A stretch of DNA of 64,000 nucleotides, taken from positions 1 to 64,000 of the forward strand of contig JTDE01000419.1 of NCBI GenBank assembly GCA_014338405.1, written 5' to 3'. This DNA is from Paragonimus skrjabini miyazakii (lineage: Eukaryota; Platyhelminthes; Trematoda; Plagiorchiida; Troglotrematidae). Of this stretch, positions 61,931-64,000 are shown in pieces. How positions within the stretch are numbered: position 1 is the first letter of the stretch; every line of letters begins with the position of its first letter. A program made the translations under genes and the position numbers. Under the pieces are notes generated by a model, which saw only the letters and a program-made list of their open reading frames with translations, searched no databases and was not told the DNA's origin.

Positions 61931-61970
61931 TAGCCTGATGATGATTTACAGAAAACGAGCTTGTTTGCTA
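61931..61970 (+). ncRNA. Degenerate hammerhead-like motif at PLE 3' end
   Basis: Stem I tagc/gcta (61931-61934, 61967-61970), CTGATGA (61935-61941), a weak two-pair stem II with loop (61942-61950), GAAA (61951-61954), stem III aac/gtt with 6-nt loop, and a possible UU cleavage site at 61966. The inverted copy at 60586-60625 keeps the boxes with stem I closed by a G-U wobble. PLEs are known to carry type I hammerheads, so the reading is plausible, but stem II lacks the usual G-C closing pair and activity is doubtful. Confidence 0.5.
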
Positions 61971-61984
61971 CACCATTTTTCTGA

Positions 61985-62308
61985 CACTGAAGTTTATCAT
62001 TCTGCAACACTTTTATTCCGGTGATGCATTTCACGTACCCAATAATGTTAAATAAAAGTAGTGACACATTTTTAGGTTCTCGAGTAGACCCGAGAGAAGG
62101 TTTCTGTTCAGTTAAAGAGCCGGATGCTTTAGGCACTGGCCGAAATTTATGAAGGAAGGAATTGAATATGATGGTTGTAATAACTGGTTTCAGTTTCGAT
62201 GTGGCAAGCTACTTACATTGGTTTCCGATCTGTAAGCACCCTGTATGGGTATATTCCACTTGAGATACCAAGCTTCGTGTGCACCGTTAAAACAGGAGAA
62301 CATAAAGT
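61985..62308. other. Spacer between the two PLE copies
   Basis: No coding block recognised. It may include the untranslated or 5' part of the second copy. Confidence 0.4.
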
Positions 62309-62993
62309 GGCGAACAAGCTCGTTTTCGGTGTGTAATCTTCAGGTCAAATACAACACAATAAATACGAAATTATTTGTTCAAGTCAGGATTTTGTGGAAT
62401 TTAATACAGTGTGAATCGTTAGAGCGAAACCTAATGTGCGGGGGTTTCTGACAAGAGCTCATATTGAGGCCTTAAAGAACCTACAGAAGGACGACAACAT
62501 CTTGATAAAAGCGCAGGGATAGTGCTATTAGACAAACAATCGTATCTAAACAAGATGAACGACATAATAAAGGATGATGCCACATTTCTAAGATTGGAGT
62601 TTGAAAAGGACAAGACGCTTGCAATTGAGAAGCATATCTCTAAACTCCTGAGAAGCATGAAGTAAAATTGATGGATTGACGCTTCGGTGTTCGAGCGGGT
62701 GTGACCAACAGGCTCAGTTATACCAAGACTCTATGGTTTGTCTAGAATTCATAAAGATGGCCTACCCCTACGCCCGATTTTAGACATGATAAACTCACCA
62801 TATCATGCACTGGCTCAATGGTTAACCGAACTGTTGGGACCACTCCGCAACAGGCTAGCTTCAAATAGCCTCAAGGATATGTTTCAGTTCATTGAATATA
62901 TAGAAAACTTGACTGTTAATAATAAGAGAATGCTATCATTGGACGTGCACTAGCGGTTCACGAACTTTTCACTCAGAGAGACAATTGATTTTA

Positions 62994-63369
62994 CTTCTAT
63001 TCGAACATCACCCACAATTGATCGCAGCTGTCCCACTCCCATAAACTATCCAGTCGGCCCCTTTTCGAAAAGAAGCACTAGACTCGAGTTTCGCTCTAAT
63101 TAGAGCTCGTCAGTAGTGCATATCATCGGCACTGCCGGGACTTGAACCACGGACACGCTGTTCAGGAGGCAACCGTGTTTACCACTGCGCCATTGACCTC
63201 ACGTTAGGCACGACCGACTTATCATATGTGAACGCTCAACCACTTTCGCTTGTGAGTAATGATCAGGTTGCCTGATCGTCTCGAAATGGAGACACAGTAA
63301 CTGTCTGTTAACTCTAATCGATAACCCCGCGATTAGGACTTCCTAGACAGGTTGAAATCGCAGTATTCT
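62994..63369 (-). mobile_element. Hammerhead SINE copy 2, near full length, with target-site duplication
   Basis: The best copy in the window: 376 bp, minus strand, inserted in PLE copy 2. 'aattgatttta' stands at 62983-62993 and again at 63370-63380, and the PLE frame (RETIDF...) resumes right after the second copy, which fixes both ends. A box (complement of ccactgcgcca) at 63182-63192, B box at 63138-63148, intact hammerhead at 63075-63119. The first ~85 bases of the unit (63285-63369) are absent from copy 1. No poly-A; the 3' end is a non-A-rich sequence. Confidence 0.9.
63075..63119 (-). ncRNA. Type I hammerhead ribozyme (SINE copy 2)
   Basis: Identical to the ribozyme at 12085-12129 except for one base in the stem II loop (aatt instead of aatg). 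Stem I (six pairs), CTGACGA, stem II gctct/agagc, GAAA, loopless stem III and GTC cleavage triplet are all intact on the minus strand. Conservation here is higher than in the tRNA-like part of the same two SINE copies. Confidence 0.9.
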
Positions 63370-63660
63370 AATTGATTTTATGCTTTATTACATCCACTCG
63401 AATTATATGCAGTTCTGAATCCCTGATGAACAACTCAAAAACCTTTTGTTAGTTTGCACGCAGAACATCCAGTTTCAATTTGATGGGAAAATCTATCGCC
63501 GGGAGGATGGAGTTGCAATGGGCTCGCCGCTAGGCCCTTTGCTGGCTGACATTTTCATGGTCATGGTAGAACAAACAAGGCTAACAGGATTGATAGGTCA
63601 ATGCGTGCTGTATAAACGTTATGTAGATGTGTCGGTGAAGAACCCAATTCCCTGAAAATA

Positions 63661-64000
63661 CCGTTTTTACTCACCTCCGGAAAGGCCTATTTCATTCTGC
63701 TTGAATTGACCTTCATTGTCGGCACGGTCATGTGCCACTTCACCCTTCACATGCGTTATCAGCCTTGTGCTAATTCCTGTCATCCCGCCCACATGCTCGT
63801 CCTTTAAATTGAGACATCACTGTACGGTCTGGATACTAGTCTGGCCCACTTCTGTCCTTGTTTTCTGATTGGTCACAAACCCTTTAAATAAGGTCTAGTT
63901 TGTGACCGTGTTGTCGCCTGTCTAAGTGACATAAATTGGCTCTGTCCAGAGGCCGGTCTTTTTTCTGTGTTCTTTCGCTAGCATTGGGTGGTTGGGTTGG
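63661..64000 (+). promoter_or_regulatory. Promoter-like region with 10-bp inverted repeat
   Basis: Non-coding, C/T-rich sequence. It contains ATTGG (CCAAT complement, 63868-63872), 'ggtcacaaac' (63871-63880) inverted at 63898-63907, and TTTAAATA between the arms. This layout looks like a 5' untranslated or promoter region of another retroelement that continues beyond the window. No coding sequence follows within view. Confidence 0.3.

Larger units (their letters stand above)
60570..61984 (+). mobile_element. Penelope-like element copy 1 with inverted terminal copies
   Basis: Plus-strand order: an inverted copy of the element's 3' end (60570-60808); directly joined RT palm sequence (QCVYKRYV near 60818); the block NPTDILAIFNSAD (about 60860-60900); EDEHNDQLAF (about 60925); KYIYFSSFVPLNQRRNLLNC (about 61030-61090); NGYPERFVDKNMQ; the GIY-YIG endonuclease (to 61747); then the 3' untranslated part (61749-61984), which is the reverse complement of 60570-60808. 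Everything N-terminal to the YVDD motif is missing and replaced by the inverted 3' end. PLEs are known for tandem and inverted partial copies. Confidence 0.85.
62309..63660 (+). mobile_element. Penelope-like element copy 2, split by a SINE
   Basis: It begins near a third, inverted occurrence of the terminal motif ('gaacaagctcgttttcgg', about 62312-62330). N-terminal RT: IEALKNLQKDDNILIKAQG (about 62463-62520), then after a frameshift IVLLDKQSYLNKMNDI and LAIEKHISKLLR. LSRIHKDGLPLRPILDMINS (from 62738) matches 'YGLPKIHK...PLRPI.S'. MLSLDV then RFTNFSLRETIDF (about 62930-62990) is the first catalytic block. After the SINE, IPDEQLKNLLLVCTQ leads to YRREDGVAMGSPLGPLLADI (63494-63550). The active site YKRYVD at about 63614-63631 reads YVDV instead of YVDD. 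Coding sequence is lost after ~63650. Confidence 0.88.

Overview
The window looks like repeat-rich intergenic DNA from a eukaryote, most probably a parasitic flatworm (trematode or cestode). The reasons are an AT-rich background, no operons, no long intact reading frames, two 100-N scaffold gaps, and a dense mix of decayed retroelements: Gypsy-type LTR elements, CR1-like and RTE-like LINEs, Penelope-like elements (PLEs) and a tRNA-derived SINE carrying a hammerhead ribozyme. That mix is typical of flatworm genomes. No single fragment proves the species, so this assignment is inference. I found no convincing host protein-coding gene, no intact tRNA and no rRNA.

Layout. 1-1.5 kb: nothing recognised. 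1.5-2.9 kb: an ATT microsatellite abutting a decayed LINE reverse transcriptase (plus strand). 8.3-8.6 kb: palindromic tRNA-like repeat and a 23-bp-arm hairpin. 8.7-10.0 kb: CR1-like RT (plus), running into a 100-N gap. 10.1-13.2 kb: a Gypsy element on the minus strand with gag, protease end, RT start, RNase H and integrase; a hammerhead SINE sits where the RT core should be. 13.5-14.1 kb: another tRNA-like repeat and a ~90-bp-arm foldback. 14.3-16.4 kb: a second Gypsy (plus). 17.8-18.2 kb: CR1 endonuclease piece. 20.2-20.4 kb: SINE remnant (minus). 21.1-23.0 kb: a third Gypsy (plus) with RT, RNase H and integrase pieces. 24.4-48.9 kb: mostly featureless AT-rich DNA with microsatellites and a second gap. 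49.0-49.5 kb: SINE remnants, apparently two units head to tail. 53.6 kb: SINE remnant. 56.4 kb: palindromic tRNA-like repeat. 60.6-63.7 kb: two PLE copies. The first has inverted copies of its 3' end on both sides; the second is split by a near full-length hammerhead SINE with an 11-bp target-site duplication.

The strongest item is the SINE. It has pol III A and B boxes followed by a type I hammerhead ribozyme whose core and all three helices can be read directly. Two copies 51 kb apart on opposite strands keep the 45-nt ribozyme with one difference, in the stem II loop, while the surrounding SINE body differs by roughly a tenth. At least three more copies are decayed. The PLE ends carry a weaker hammerhead-like fold. 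Hammerheads in pol III repeats (for example the schistosome Sm-alpha family) and in PLEs are known, so the class is not new; this family may be undescribed.
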